In this document: positions 24,001 through 34,452 of the stretch, piece after piece
Layout of the letters: each line of letters opens with the position of its first letter
Numbering within the stretch: position 1 is the first letter of the stretch
Source: Zelopaecilomyces penicillatus
Taxonomy: Eukaryota > Ascomycota > Sordariomycetes > Hypocreales > Pseudodiploosporaceae
DNA: 64,000 nt
Assembly: GCA_005765155.1 (NCBI GenBank)
Contig: VCCP01000003.1
Location: 4,526,001-4,590,000 of the forward strand
Direction: 5' to 3'
The notes under the pieces: generated by a model
Seen by the model: the letters and a program-made list of their open reading frames with translations, nothing else
What the model was told of the DNA's origin: nothing
The model's database searches: none
Program-made: the position numbers and the translations under genes

Positions 24001-27000
24001 GGTAGTAAGCCTTGCCATCGGTTGCACGCACTGTGCTGGGATGTGATGGATGGTCTTCACCCTTTCGAGAGCTGATGGTGGGAAGCAGTGGTGGGCCGAG
24101 CTGGCAAGGAAAAGGGACAAAGCGAAATGGGCGTCATTTTCCAAAGTGATGGGCGGAGGGCGCCACAGTTGACGTGAGTGGTGGTGTGTGGTGAGTGGTC
24201 CGGGTAGGCAGTGCAAAAGGCCCATGAATCCAGAACCACGCCAGGCAAAGCTTGGTTTTCGACACCGAGACCTCCCCGAACAGGTACTGTAGTATCGACT
24301 TTGCAGTGAGCCATCCATCTCGCCACGGATCTGCTTCCGGTGGTATTAGGTGTACACGTTCGTACCTGTCCTTGCAAATCACTAATACCTGTCCGGCTAC
24401 ATACTGCAAACAGTACGAATCCTTCCACTACCCAGCGCCCTACGCCTATCTACTTTCGACGTGAGGACCTGGATTGCAGGTACAAGCACTGGGTGTTGCC
24501 AGTTCTCTAGGTTAGTGGGTGGTCTGGAGCCGCCAGATCGTCGAAACTCTCCTCCAACCTGGGGGACCCTGCATCAGGTTGGTTCTGGAGAGTCTCGTCA
24601 CTGGCATTGGATACCTGCCCTTTCCTTGGGATTGGGACCTGATGAGGGAGGCCTTGACGGACGGGAGACAGTCAGGCGTCTAATAACAGCCCAAAACATC
24701 ATAAACTGAGCTGGGCTTTGAGTATGATGGACACACACGCAACTGGAACTGCAGCTGCAGCTGCACCTTCATCTCCGTGCCCATCAGCCCAAAACAGACA
24801 CAAACAAAACAGAAAAGAACGCTCGCACTCTTCCATGCGACCCTCTGCGACACCATGGCTTTTCTTGCTGTTGATACCGCTCGTCTGGAGGTGGTGTGAA
24901 GGAATGGGTTGGGTTCTCGCCACCAATCCCGTCCCGCTGACTACATCTGGAGTGAATATTATCATATCACCACCCACCACATGGACAGCACTGTGAACGC
25001 TAGCCATTCATCAAACACCAAGGCCCCACCATATCGTGCACTGTTGACACACTGTTGGACCTGGGGTGCACGGTGCACGTATCCGTTGATGGCCATAGCC
25101 ACCTGTTCTGCCCTGCCTCCCCCAGAATACTGCCCCCCTCATCATCATCGCCTCCAGTGCTCCATTCCTCGATTTGCTCGATAGCTCCCTGACCCGATGG
25201 CGCCATGGCTGGTCCAACCGCACCGCTGCTAGAACGGTTTTCATGGCTATTCTGGTTTGGCCGCGACAGACCCAGAGGATGGCAAAGATATGTCTGCCTC
25301 GTGACGGCTGACTGACCTTGCCCCGGGGAAGCAATGGAAGTGTTGCCGATCCTCTCACCACCCCTTGGCATACGGAGTATTACCGACTGAACCGAAAGAA
25401 CGAACAAACTAACGAGAGAGCTCGGCTCCGACCACGCTAATCTATCTATTTCAGGGTCACTTGTCCGTCTAAATTTTTCACATTAATATTCCCTCTACCG
25501 GGAAGCCAGGTACCGGCTTAGTGATCCCCGGACGCGGAGTGAGATCCTTTAATGGCGTTGAGTTCTCTCCGTTAACAGTTGTACCATAATTTCGTACGAT
25601 GCCGATGTCAAGTCAACATCAATGATAATATCTTGTCATCAGCCGTCTACTCATGCGCCTTGTTCTTGACCCGTACCTTGCGAACAGTTGCAATCGGTGG
25701 CGTGTGGCATAGCTAAACGGGCGTTAGGAATTGGACCTTCCATAAACGCAGATAGGCATCCCGAAAATGGAACAATTGGCGTAGACACAAGAGGAACTGC
25801 CGTCGGGGCTTGTGCATGTTGACGACTCTGTTTGCATGCCGCTGCAGCATTCTGTCCGCAAGACCGGATTCGTCACGAACGCTGCGCGATACACACCATC
25901 AACGACAAAGCAACATGCATTGCAGATGCCCGAGTCATTGGGAAAACGTGAGAAGCGGCCCCGGTACAGGATCCTAAACTAGGTACTACGTACATATGTT
26001 GGCGGTTTTGAACACTTCGCTTCGGGCTGCAATCCTACCTTGATTTCTAGCGCAATCGATTACTATACCCAGATAACTAGACGTGCAGCGCTTTGCTCAC
26101 CTCACTCATCATCACTCATCACTGATATTCATTGCTACTTATCAATACCAACACTTCAGGCAACATCATATATCACTGCTCGTAGGTATTGAAGAACCTC
26201 GTTTGCACAGAGGGCTCAGGTTCATCAACCCCATCCGAGATATGACCAAAACCCAAATGTACTGTATGCTCACTGCGGACATGTATCTGCAGGTCTCACA
26301 CCCAGACCTGTGCTGATTCACTCTCATTCAAATTCTTGATCGCTACCTGCAAAAGAGGCTATCGTACAGTGCAAGGGCGGAACGCACGGAGCACACCGCT
26401 ACTTGATTCTGGGACCGAGGGAGACAGAGAACAAGAGTCCTAGTTAGCGGACCGCCAATTGGAACCAGGCTGGCTTATTTTAGTCGCTGATGGGCATCTC
26501 ATTTGGTGGGAAAGGCATCAATTTTGGGATAGCATCGGTACATTGCACAATGCACAATATCAGCATAATTATTATGCGCCGTCCGACCTTACCGGATGAT
26601 ACCGGTACCAAGTTTCTAGTAGTCCGCTATCTGCTCAACAATCCCACACTGTATGAAGTTTTTTTGACGACAGGTATGATTGGAATCCCACTGGCAGCCG
26701 AGTAGCCAATTCTAGCTGGACACTGAGGTGAGAGGAACTCTGACTCTGGTGCCACCTACAGTACAATCTCTCGGCGAGCCCCCGGCTGTTGCGGGACGCA
26801 TTTGCCTTTCTCTGCCTCTTGCGTGGCAGTCCCAGGCTTATTACCAGGATATCTTTCTAGCGCAATCATGCCAGTCACGCCAGTTCTCAGCTCTCGATCG
26901 GAGGAGGCTCACGGCATTGCCGATAAGGTTACCAATTTTTGATCTTTACAGGGCTGAGCAGGTCACGTCCAACTAGTTGTGGACCGACCACCGGATACGC

Positions 27001-27443
27001 ATACCTGTGTCCAACACTGCATTGACTCACCTTGCTACCCCTACCTCTCCACCGCGGTCCAAGTGAGCCAGTTCCCAGTGTCTGAGGATGCAACTGTGTT
27101 CTCAACCTCAACAAAGACGTTCCGTGACACGTTTTGCAGGGGGTTACAAAGGCCTTGGATCGAGTTGACATTGACACAACGATGAATTGGGCATAATTAA
27201 CATGTAATATTGCATATCCCCAATGGCTATCTCTGCTCACGTTACTGTAGTCTGTAATAATAGTAGAGACCAGACGGCCCCTCTCTCATGTGCAGTGCAT
27301 TGGCTTTGCCAAACCCCCATCATTAAAAGTGGGGCATGTAGTCAAGGCCCAAGGACATCCCGAAGACACCTACGATGAACGTCTGGTAGAATTCATAACA
27401 CCCCAGAGACCAGAGCCTCCATATACCCGCGCCTACCACGGCC
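21053..27443. other. Long gene-poor region, 6.4 kb
   Basis: The first 700 bp is a C/T-rich leader and promoter (coding-strand sense) for the Ser/Pro-rich gene. The rest contains CAG/GCC-rich sequence near 21800-22200, the 8-bp minisatellite at 22348, scattered TACCTA/GTACCT tracts (22780, 23100, 25980) and no gene I can support. The longer ORFs (for example 23842-24318 minus and 24718-24996 plus) are Ser/His/Pro/Cys mixtures without domains or sensible splice partners. A noncoding transcript cannot be excluded. Confidence 0.6.
22348..22435. repeat. Minisatellite: 11 perfect copies of an 8-bp unit
   Basis: The unit CCACCCTT is repeated 11 times without error over 88 bp. The minus strand is G-rich (GGGTGG in every unit) and could form G-quadruplexes. 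Because 8 is not a multiple of 3, every frame reads the same eight-residue cycle (HPSTLPPF), which explains the spurious ORFs here. Confidence 0.97.
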
Positions 27444-28924
27444 ATGGTAACCTATGAGCTTCATCACCGCGTCAGCCGCCTCACAGGCTCCGCTATCGTC
27501 GCCGCCGCCACTTGTCTCTCAGTCTACCTCTACATCCGGCCGGCCCTCAATTCCAACACTCGGAAGCCACCCAGCGATGCAATTCTGCGCGTGCAAGCCC
27601 AGACGTCGACCGCAAGCGAGTCCGAGGAATATGAGGAACTGCCGTATCCGCCAGACGCGTTCCCGGGAGGCCGGGATGTAGAGACTGCGTATGGCAACAT
27701 CAAGGTATTTGAGTGGGGTCCCGAAAATGGCGAGAAGGTCTTGTTGATACATGGCATCGGAACTCCCTGCCTTGCGCTGGGAGACATGGCCTGGGAGTTT
27801 GTCAGGAAGGGCTATAGGGTCATGATGTTTGGTGAGTTACCGTACTTGCCCTTTTGCTTTCTCTGTAGCGCTCTTAAAGACATGCGCTTTTGTCTGGAGC
27901 TGCTATGCTGCGTCACGGGGTTTAATCAATATATGCTCGCAGCCTATACTGCTCTGTGGCTTGACGATCATATATCTCCCCTAGAACGGCTGTGAGAATT
28001 ACATGTGTGATATGGCAATTTTCTTGGATATAACATTAAAAGCTCATTATTTTTTCTCTGATAGATCTCTTCGGCAGGGGTTATTCTGACGCCCCCTCCG
28101 ACCTCGTATACGATGAGCGCCTCTATACTACCCAGATTCTTTTGGTCCTCGCATCCTCGCCATTGCCATGGACTGGCTCATCTGCCTTCCATCTCCTAGG
28201 CTACTCTCTAGGCGGCGCTCTTGCTGCTGCGTTTGCTGCCTATCATGTTCATCTCCTCCGCTCCCTTACACTCGTCTCCCCCGCAGGACTCATCCGACCC
28301 TCGCACATTGGCTGGAAGAGCCGTCTTCTACACTCCGAGGGATATTTCCCGGAATGGCTTCTGATGCGCCTCGCACGAAACAGGCTAGAGCCGAGGCGAG
28401 GTGCGAGCGCAGATGTGCCGATGATAGAGGATGCAGATATCGACTTTGACGAGGTTCCTATATCAGCTGGGAACCCCACCAACGTCACGATAGGAGATGT
28501 GGTGAAGTGGCAGTTGGACGCGAACGACGGCTTCGTCTTGTCTTATGTGAGCACTATTCGGAATGCTCCCGTCTATGGCGAGCATGAAGGCATATGGAAG
28601 TTGCTCAACAAGCAGCTCTCTGACCAGAGAAGCCAGAAAGATAGTTCAGGGGTTGGGAAGATATGCCTCATTTTGGGAGAACAGGACCCCATCATGGTGA
28701 CGGAGGAATATATCGAGGACTCTGAAAGAGTTCTAGGACAGGAGGGGGTAGAGGCGCATGTGTTGGAAGGGGGCCATGAGATAGCTATATCCAAAGGCCG
28801 AGAGGTGGCTAATGTTGCCATATCTTCGTGGGAAAAAAAGCAGAAATCAAGTGTGAAACTTGTGCAGCCTAAGAAGAAGAAAAGCGCCAAACCAAAGCAA
28901 AGTCAAGCTAAGGTAGATAAATGA
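27444..28924 (+). CDS. Membrane-anchored alpha/beta hydrolase
   Basis: Two exons (27444-27831 and 28065-28924; a 233-bp intron, GTGAGT...GATAG) encode 415 residues. An N-terminal hydrophobic helix (GSAIVAAATCLSVYLYI, about 17-33) suggests membrane anchoring. The hydrolase fold is clear: oxyanion segment LLIHGIG, the FDLFGRGYSDAP motif created exactly by the splice, the nucleophile elbow G-Y-S-L-G-G with Ser177, Asp337 in GEQDPI and His367 in GGHEIA. The C-terminal tail is very Lys-rich (KKKKSAKPKQSQAKVDK). The family includes lipases, esterases and epoxide-hydrolase-like enzymes; the substrate cannot be told from sequence. The tail might bind acidic membranes or serve as a retention signal, which is inference. 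It is convergent with the cyclin C gene, 243 bp away. Confidence 0.92.
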
Positions 28925-29167
28925 GTAAATATTTATGTTTGTATTCGTGGATCTGAGTCCTGTTGCACTAAATGCCTATTTAAATCGTTGCTAAAACACC
29001 TTATCCACGTGTGGCCGCTGTAAATTCCATTTAGTTGTATAACCCAATAACGCCAAAACTGCATGACGCTTCATGTTCTCATGTTGAAAACCAGCTGAAG
29101 TAACCGAGGAACTTAAATACATCTGTCTTCTTCAGAGGAAAGAGGAACATAAAAAGAAACTCCTAAT

Positions 29168-30228
29168 CTATTTGTCAAGACCCCGGGCTTTGACAAACCG
29201 ATTGATTTGCTCCCGGGTAAGCTTATCATTGTATTGTTCATGGCACTCGTAAAACGATATGATTTCCTGGGTGGCATCAACCATGGCTGCAATGTCTACA
29301 TTGCTCTCAGCGAGCCAGGCGGCAAAATGTTGGACCCTGGTAATCCTAGCCTCCTGTTGTCTCTCTTTGAGTTCTGGTGTAGCCCCGGCATCAGCAATTA
29401 TGCCACCCTGTCCAGAACGGGCGGCGTGCGCCTGGCTCAACGCTGCTTGTGCTGCGGCGAGCCCAACTACAGCGGCATTGCCTGATGTTGTTTGTCCCGG
29501 TGCAGTGGAGTTCGGCCGTAGCACGAGGGCTAGAAGAATCGCGACTAGAGCGATGATATGAGGAGGACAGAGGAAGGGCAGGTCCGTCATGTAATGATCG
29601 TTGATCACTGACTTGGCCAGTTGCACATCCTCATCCACAAGTGACAGGTCGCCTCGCAAGGAGGATAGGCTTCGGTAAGGTTGATGTACAATGAGCTGAG
29701 AGCTCATCTCGTTGATGAGGAAAAACTCGCACTCGCCGATCTTCGAGGTGTCGAGGCTGATGAAGTCCTGCCACAACTGTCTCGCCTCGGTCACTATCAG
29801 TCGGATGTGCTGTGGCGCCTCCTCCATTTTGCAAGCCAGGTATATCGCAGTGGTAATGAATAGATAGGGATTTGTGCGGCGGATTTCGACACGGGTATAG
29901 AAGCGTTTGAGGTAGACCTGCGCAGTGGCCATGGCCTGCTGGCGGATAGTGAGTCGTTTGCCCAAGCGGAATAGCTCTGGAAGTGAAGAACAGAGGAACA
30001 GCGTTAGCAAAATGAAGCTGGCAATTCCAACCATTACGCTGAGATGGTAGGATGAGAGATTGGCTCACGCTGATTGAAGTATATGTATATATGCCTGGGC
30101 TGAGGCAGAGGGAACATGCGAACAAGCTCGGCATTCTCATCTTCAAGCTTCTGGCGCCTCGCCGCAAGCTCCTCCTTGCTGAATTGCCAGAACCGCCTCT
30201 GTGTTGACTCCCAGTAATTGGCCGACAT
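29168..30228 (-). CDS. ssn8: Cyclin C (RNA polymerase II Mediator kinase module)
   Basis: Two exons, 30228-30069 and 29976-29168, around a 92-bp intron (GTGAGC...TCCAG) give 322 residues. The N-terminus MSANYWESTQRRFWQF and the junction-spanning YFNQQLFRLGKRLTIRQQ, then AMATAQVYLKRFYT, are diagnostic of fungal Ssn8/Srb11 cyclin C. The cyclin box continues through YLFITTAIYLACKMEEAP, then CEFFLINEM, and a second cyclin fold carries a fungal insertion rich in Ala/Gly/Gln (about residues 215-250). It is the partner of the Cdk8/Ssn3 kinase, which represses or tunes transcription through Mediator. In yeast, cyclin C also moves to mitochondria on stress; whether that happens here is unknown. It is divergent from the EF-hand carrier over a 619-bp shared promoter. 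Confidence 0.95.
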
Positions 30229-30847
30229 TGCTGCTGCTGCTGCTGCCGGAATTGGCGGCCACAGAGGCGCCTCTCCTGCAAGAGTGCAGAGTCTCACGGC
30301 TGGAGCGGGTTGCTGGATGCGGTTTTGAGTGCTGGACAATGTTGCCGTTCTGACAATGGGGTCGCGTGGGATGCGCTCACCTTCACACACGGCATCGGGG
30401 CAAGCTGGACGGACGTCTGCGGGGTGATTGCGATTGCGATTGCGATAAGAAATAAGACGTGGGCTTATCGGTCCAGCCTGATTGCTTGAATTTTGCGCAG
30501 GCCAAGCAGCTGTGAGCAATTACGTAGCAAGTTGTCCAGCACCACAAGTAGCAAAGCCCCAGTTTTCCTGTCCACTGCCGTTGCGTTGCAGTCCTTGTTG
30601 AGTTGGCATCGCTGGTCTGGCCCAGTCCAACTCCATCCTGCAGCTCCCGTGCTACGACGTCAGTTTACCCCCTTCCTGATAACCCCCTCCCAATTGGTCT
30701 CATCCCGCAACACCACACGACACCCTGCCCCTCCTACAATGCCGTCGAAATAAAGATACACGACAGGAGACACTTGCGACGACCTGGCCCAGCGGCAGAC
30801 ACTTTGACTGCCATCTCGAACGACCGCCTGTGAGAAATGCCGGCGCC
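30229..30847. promoter_or_regulatory. Divergent promoter between cyclin C and EF-hand carrier genes
   Basis: The only non-coding DNA between two head-to-head genes. It includes a CRE-like octamer CGACGTCA at 30655-30662 and a short upstream ORF at 30837-30851. A frame on the minus strand extends upstream from cyclin C to 30519, but the cyclin C homology starts at 30228. Confidence 0.6.
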
Positions 30848-30851
30848 ATGA
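30837..30851 (+). promoter_or_regulatory. Four-codon upstream ORF overlapping the main start
   Basis: ATG CCG GCG CCA TGA encodes M-P-A-P. Its stop codon occupies 30849-30851 and overlaps the main ATG (30848-30850) as ATGA. Ribosomes finishing the uORF would sit on the carrier start, so reinitiation or leaky scanning could control synthesis. It lies in the leader only if transcription starts upstream of 30837, which is likely but unproven. Confidence 0.55.
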
Positions 30852-33368
30852 GCGCGTCCAAGTTGGTTACAGAGGTAGAGCAGGAGCCGCAAACTCAGCG
30901 CGATGCTCGCATCCAAAAACTATGGAAAAAGCTGGAGCCCTCCAGCTCCGGCGAGTTGGATCTCGCAGGTCTGAAAAAGGGATTCCGCAAGCTGGATCAC
31001 CGTAAGCATGGCCGGTCTATTTTCCATTCTCTTGCGCGAACATAGCGCTGACAGTCTGTTTACCTAGCTTTAAAAAATGCGGATGGCATGCTGCAAAAGA
31101 TCATGACTGAAGTCGATACCAATGGCGATGGCAAAATCCAATATGAAGGTACACCGTCCTTTTTATGACATTGCAAAGGGAACTCGGCTGGTTGCAGTGC
31201 GAGGAAAGAATTTGCAATATAACGGCCTGCAAACCACGAACCCTCTCACCGAGATCATGACCGCTAACGAAACTATTGGTGGTAGAGTTTTGCACCTTCG
31301 TTGCCAAAGCCGATCGACAGCTGCTGAATTTGTTCAGATCCATAGATCGGGATGGCAACGGTAAGCTGGACAAGACGGAGCTGCAAACTGCCTTCAAAAA
31401 TTCGGGATTGACTGTGTCGAGTCGAAAGCTCAACGACTTTTTCAATGACATGGACATGAACAACGATGGCTATATCTGCTTGGAAGAGTGGCGGTAAGTG
31501 CTGGAAATCCAGTCTTCTCATTCTATCATCCCTCCTTGTTGGGCGCTGCTATTGGTTTCGATGATTTTTGGTGGTTTTTGTGGTGGGCAGTCATCTGCCG
31601 TCGCGCTAACGGTCATGTGCCTCGGTCTCGAGGGATGATGGCTGGTTGGCCGCCACCTTATCACACCTCAGTCAACCGCTCACTGAGGGCGGATCGCTAC
31701 CCGCTGCTAGCGCACAAGAACCGATGATCATATCTGGTTCAACAGCTGACTGTAAATGGCTTCAGAGACTTCTTGCTTTTCATGCCAGGGCGTGCAGATG
31801 AATCCCAGCTACGGGCCGTGCTGTCCTTTTACTACTCAGTGGTCAATGTCACGCCCGAAGGCGACTCCATAGTGAGCGGGGATAGATTACAAGGCTTAGG
31901 TACGGTCGATTCCTGTCGTTCCTTTCTTTACACTCTCTTCGGCTCTCTCCTTAGAGTTGCTTTTCCTTCAAACTTCTATTCAGGAGGGCCACCGGATCTT
32001 CCTTCTTCTGGTTCGAATAGAAATGCAGGCGAGCCGGCATGCGATGTGCCATCACGGCTCAAAAACGGAATGGATGTTGTTGACGGAGGAGCGAGTTCTC
32101 CTGTCGTCGCGACCGCAGCAGCGCAGCAGAGCCAGGCTGCGGCAGGGGGGACTCTTACACAAATCGTCGGCGATGGCACCTCAGACAGGCACCGTGAAAA
32201 GTCCTCTACCGGATCTTTGACGACAAAGAAGAAGTTTAAACTGACAGACTGTGCCCCTGATCCAGGTTACTTTCTTGCGGGTGCCATCGCCGGCGGGGTT
32301 TCGCGGACGGCCACTGCTCCACTCGACCGATTGAAAGTCTACCTGCTCGTGAATACCACCAGCGGCACCGATACAGCTCTTGCGGCTATGAAGAAAGGTC
32401 ACCCGATAGAGGCGCTCAAGAACTCTGCAAGGCCATTTACAGATGCCATGAAAGACCTCTATCGGTCTGGCGGACTACGGGGCTTTTTTGCTGGTGAGTT
32501 TTTTCAACATTTACCTCCATATCTTGATTTACTGTTTCATGCTACAATGATGTTGACATGTGTCTGTAGGCAACGGACTGAATGTTATAAAAATCATGCC
32601 TGAGACGGCCATTAAGTTCGGGTCATATGAGGCAGCGAAGCGGGCTCTCGCCAATTTTGAGGGCCATGGCGACCCTAATCGGATTAATTCGTACTCAAAG
32701 TTCACCGCGGGCGGTGTTGCCGGCATGATTGCACAGTACGTAGTTGCTTCATTCAGCGTTGGCTGGTGGTGTTCTTTTGATGTCCCTCTTTTTGCTGACC
32801 AAAGATCTTTTTAAGATTTTTTGTTTACCCCCTTGATACCCTCAAATTCCGGCTGCAATGTGAAACAGTCAAAGATGGACTGACTGGAGGTGCTCTTGTC
32901 CGACAAACTGCCGTCAAAATGTATGCGGATGGCGGGTTACGAGCCTGCTATAGAGGTGTTACTATGGGCTTGGTGGGTATGTTTCCGTACAGCGCCATCG
33001 ACATGGGCACTTTTGAGCTTTTAAAGACGACGTATCGAGACTACTGGGCGAAACGTACCGGCTGCCATGAAGATGACATCGAAATCGGCAACATTGCAAC
33101 CGGCATCATCGGTGCTTCATCCGGAGCATTTGGCGCCACTGTCGTGTATCCACTCAACGTTGTGCGAACTCGTTTACAAACTCAGGGAACGACAATGCAC
33201 CCCGCGACTTATACTGGCATTTGGGATGTTACCCAAAAGACGTTTCAGCGAGAAGGCGTCCGAGGTTTATATAAAGGTTTAACACCAAATCTTCTCAAGG
33301 TTGCACCGGCACTGAGTATAACCTGGGTTGTCTACGAAAACTCGAAGCGACTGCTCTCTCTTCATTGA
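30848..33368 (+). CDS. EF-hand (calcium-regulated) mitochondrial carrier, SCaMC/Sal1 type
   Basis: Six exons (30848-31001, 31068-31148, 31286-31493, 31766-32493, 32570-32735, 32816-33368) encode 629 residues. The N-terminal domain has one degenerate and three good EF-hands with loops at about 68-79 (DTNGDG), 99-110 (DRDGNG) and 135-146 (DMNNDG). A low-complexity linker follows, then three carrier repeats with signatures P-L-D-R-L-K, P-L-D-T-L-K and P-L-N-V-V-R; the Asn in the third is normal for this subfamily. Known members exchange ATP-Mg (ADP) for phosphate across the inner membrane when calcium rises. GNGLNVIKIMPETAIKF and YKGLTPNLLKVAPALSITW fit the family. One in-frame 84-bp stretch (31900-31983) has intron-like ends; without it the protein is 601 residues. 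Confidence 0.93.
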
Positions 33369-34020
33369 GTGACAAATAATAATTCACAATTCCTCTGAAA
33401 GAGAAGAGCAATCTTCAATCAGTGGACGGACCATATCGGATATGACTATCTCCACCACAGTACCATCATTGTCAATCTCATTTGTCGGCCACCCGGTTGG
33501 AGGAGACATCATCTTTCTTTAACATGCTCTCTGGCATTTTGTCTATTCAATAAACAGGATACGCAAACAAACAATATTGTAACAATATGTGGGCTATAAT
33601 CAGGGCGTTGATTAGGCACAGCCCTGTCCCTGGCCACTATCCATCCACGTCACCTGGGCCAATGGCATCTTTATCTTGGAAGAAGCAATGTGCGCGAACA
33701 TGGCATTTAGAGAGACTACAAGGAGAATACAGCAATTCTCCTTTTTACGTTGCATGTCACAGCATAATCATAGCAATTCTTGTAAGAGTTGGGAGAGATA
33801 TATATATATAGAAAGGCACTTGGCCAGGTGGGAACTTTCCCCCCCTCTTTGTCTATCTGCTTTACATATATCAAGACATTTATCTTTATGAATTGATTAC
33901 TTGTAGATGAAATATATGGTACACCGTACTTGATTCAACCACTAACTTAGTATGGAATTAATTGTGAGAGAAATATAGTAATACTAACATATCTAAATTT
34001 CACCAAGTAAGAGATCCCAA
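33369..34020. other. AT-rich region between convergent genes
   Basis: 3' flanks of the carrier and of the small secreted protein. It is clearly AT-rich, with a TA run around 33801-33810. No gene is seen. Confidence 0.6.
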
Positions 34021-34383
34021 TCAACAGCCCATGTCGCATTGAAGCGACTTGGCCCCAGGGGTATTGATGGTTTTGGGAGACTTCACATTGCCAGTATCTT
34101 TAATCTTATTGCCACGACAATGTGGTTGATCATAGACATGGCAGCGAGTCGTCTTCCACAATGGGCCATATGCAACTGGCTTACCGCTAAGAATAAGAGA
34201 TTCGAAACCCTGGTTATGGCAATCGCGTCTGCAGTTGGGTACCCATGCATTGACCAAAGGGTTCCCCGAATTTGGCTTGGCCCATAGAGACACACAAGCC
34301 CGGGAGTGTTTACCGCCGCAGTACTGCCCCAAGGCTTCTCCGAAAAGCGCTGTAGAAGCGGCCATTACAACGAGAAACTTCAT
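34021..34383 (-). CDS. Small secreted cysteine-rich protein, unknown function
   Basis: The 120-residue protein starts at the ATG at 34383; an in-frame extension to 34401 has no ATG. The first 19 residues (MKFLVVMAASTALFGEALG) form a signal peptide. The mature part, about 101 residues, has eight cysteines, enough for four disulfides. The spacing is C-x7-C-x20-C-x3-C, then 25 residues, then C-x7-C-x26-C-x3-C, so the framework seems duplicated. The second half (CHVYDQPHCRGNK, later SLQCDMGC) recalls crystallin-like small secreted proteins of fungi, but I cannot assign a family. Size, signal and Cys content are typical of effector or antimicrobial-type proteins; that role is inference. AT-rich DNA flanks the gene, and a leader intron probably precedes it. 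Confidence 0.8.
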   Translation of the reverse strand: MKFLVVMAASTALFGEALGQYCGGKHSRACVSLWAKPNSGNPLVNAWVPNCRRDCHNQGFESLILSGKPVAYGPLWKTTRCHVYDQPHCRGNKIKDTGNVKSPKTINTPGAKSLQCDMGC

Positions 34384-34391
34384 TGCTTCAA

Positions 34392-34452
34392 CTGGAGTCA
34401 AAGGTATAAGTGTTCGAACTTGGCTATCGGGTTAAGTTGTTTGTAAAACTTA
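34392..34452 (-). other. Probable 5'-leader intron of the small secreted protein gene
   Basis: On the minus strand the sequence from 34452 begins GTAAGT, contains a CTTAAC branch-like motif, and ends TCCAG at 34392, 61 bp long and eight bases before the ATG. No coding exon can be joined upstream because short frames there run into stops. It supports the gene being real. Confidence 0.5.

Noticed and set aside
23842..24428. Overlapping minus-strand frames of 91-158 residues
   Set aside because: They have no domains, overlap one another and contain no plausible introns that link them.
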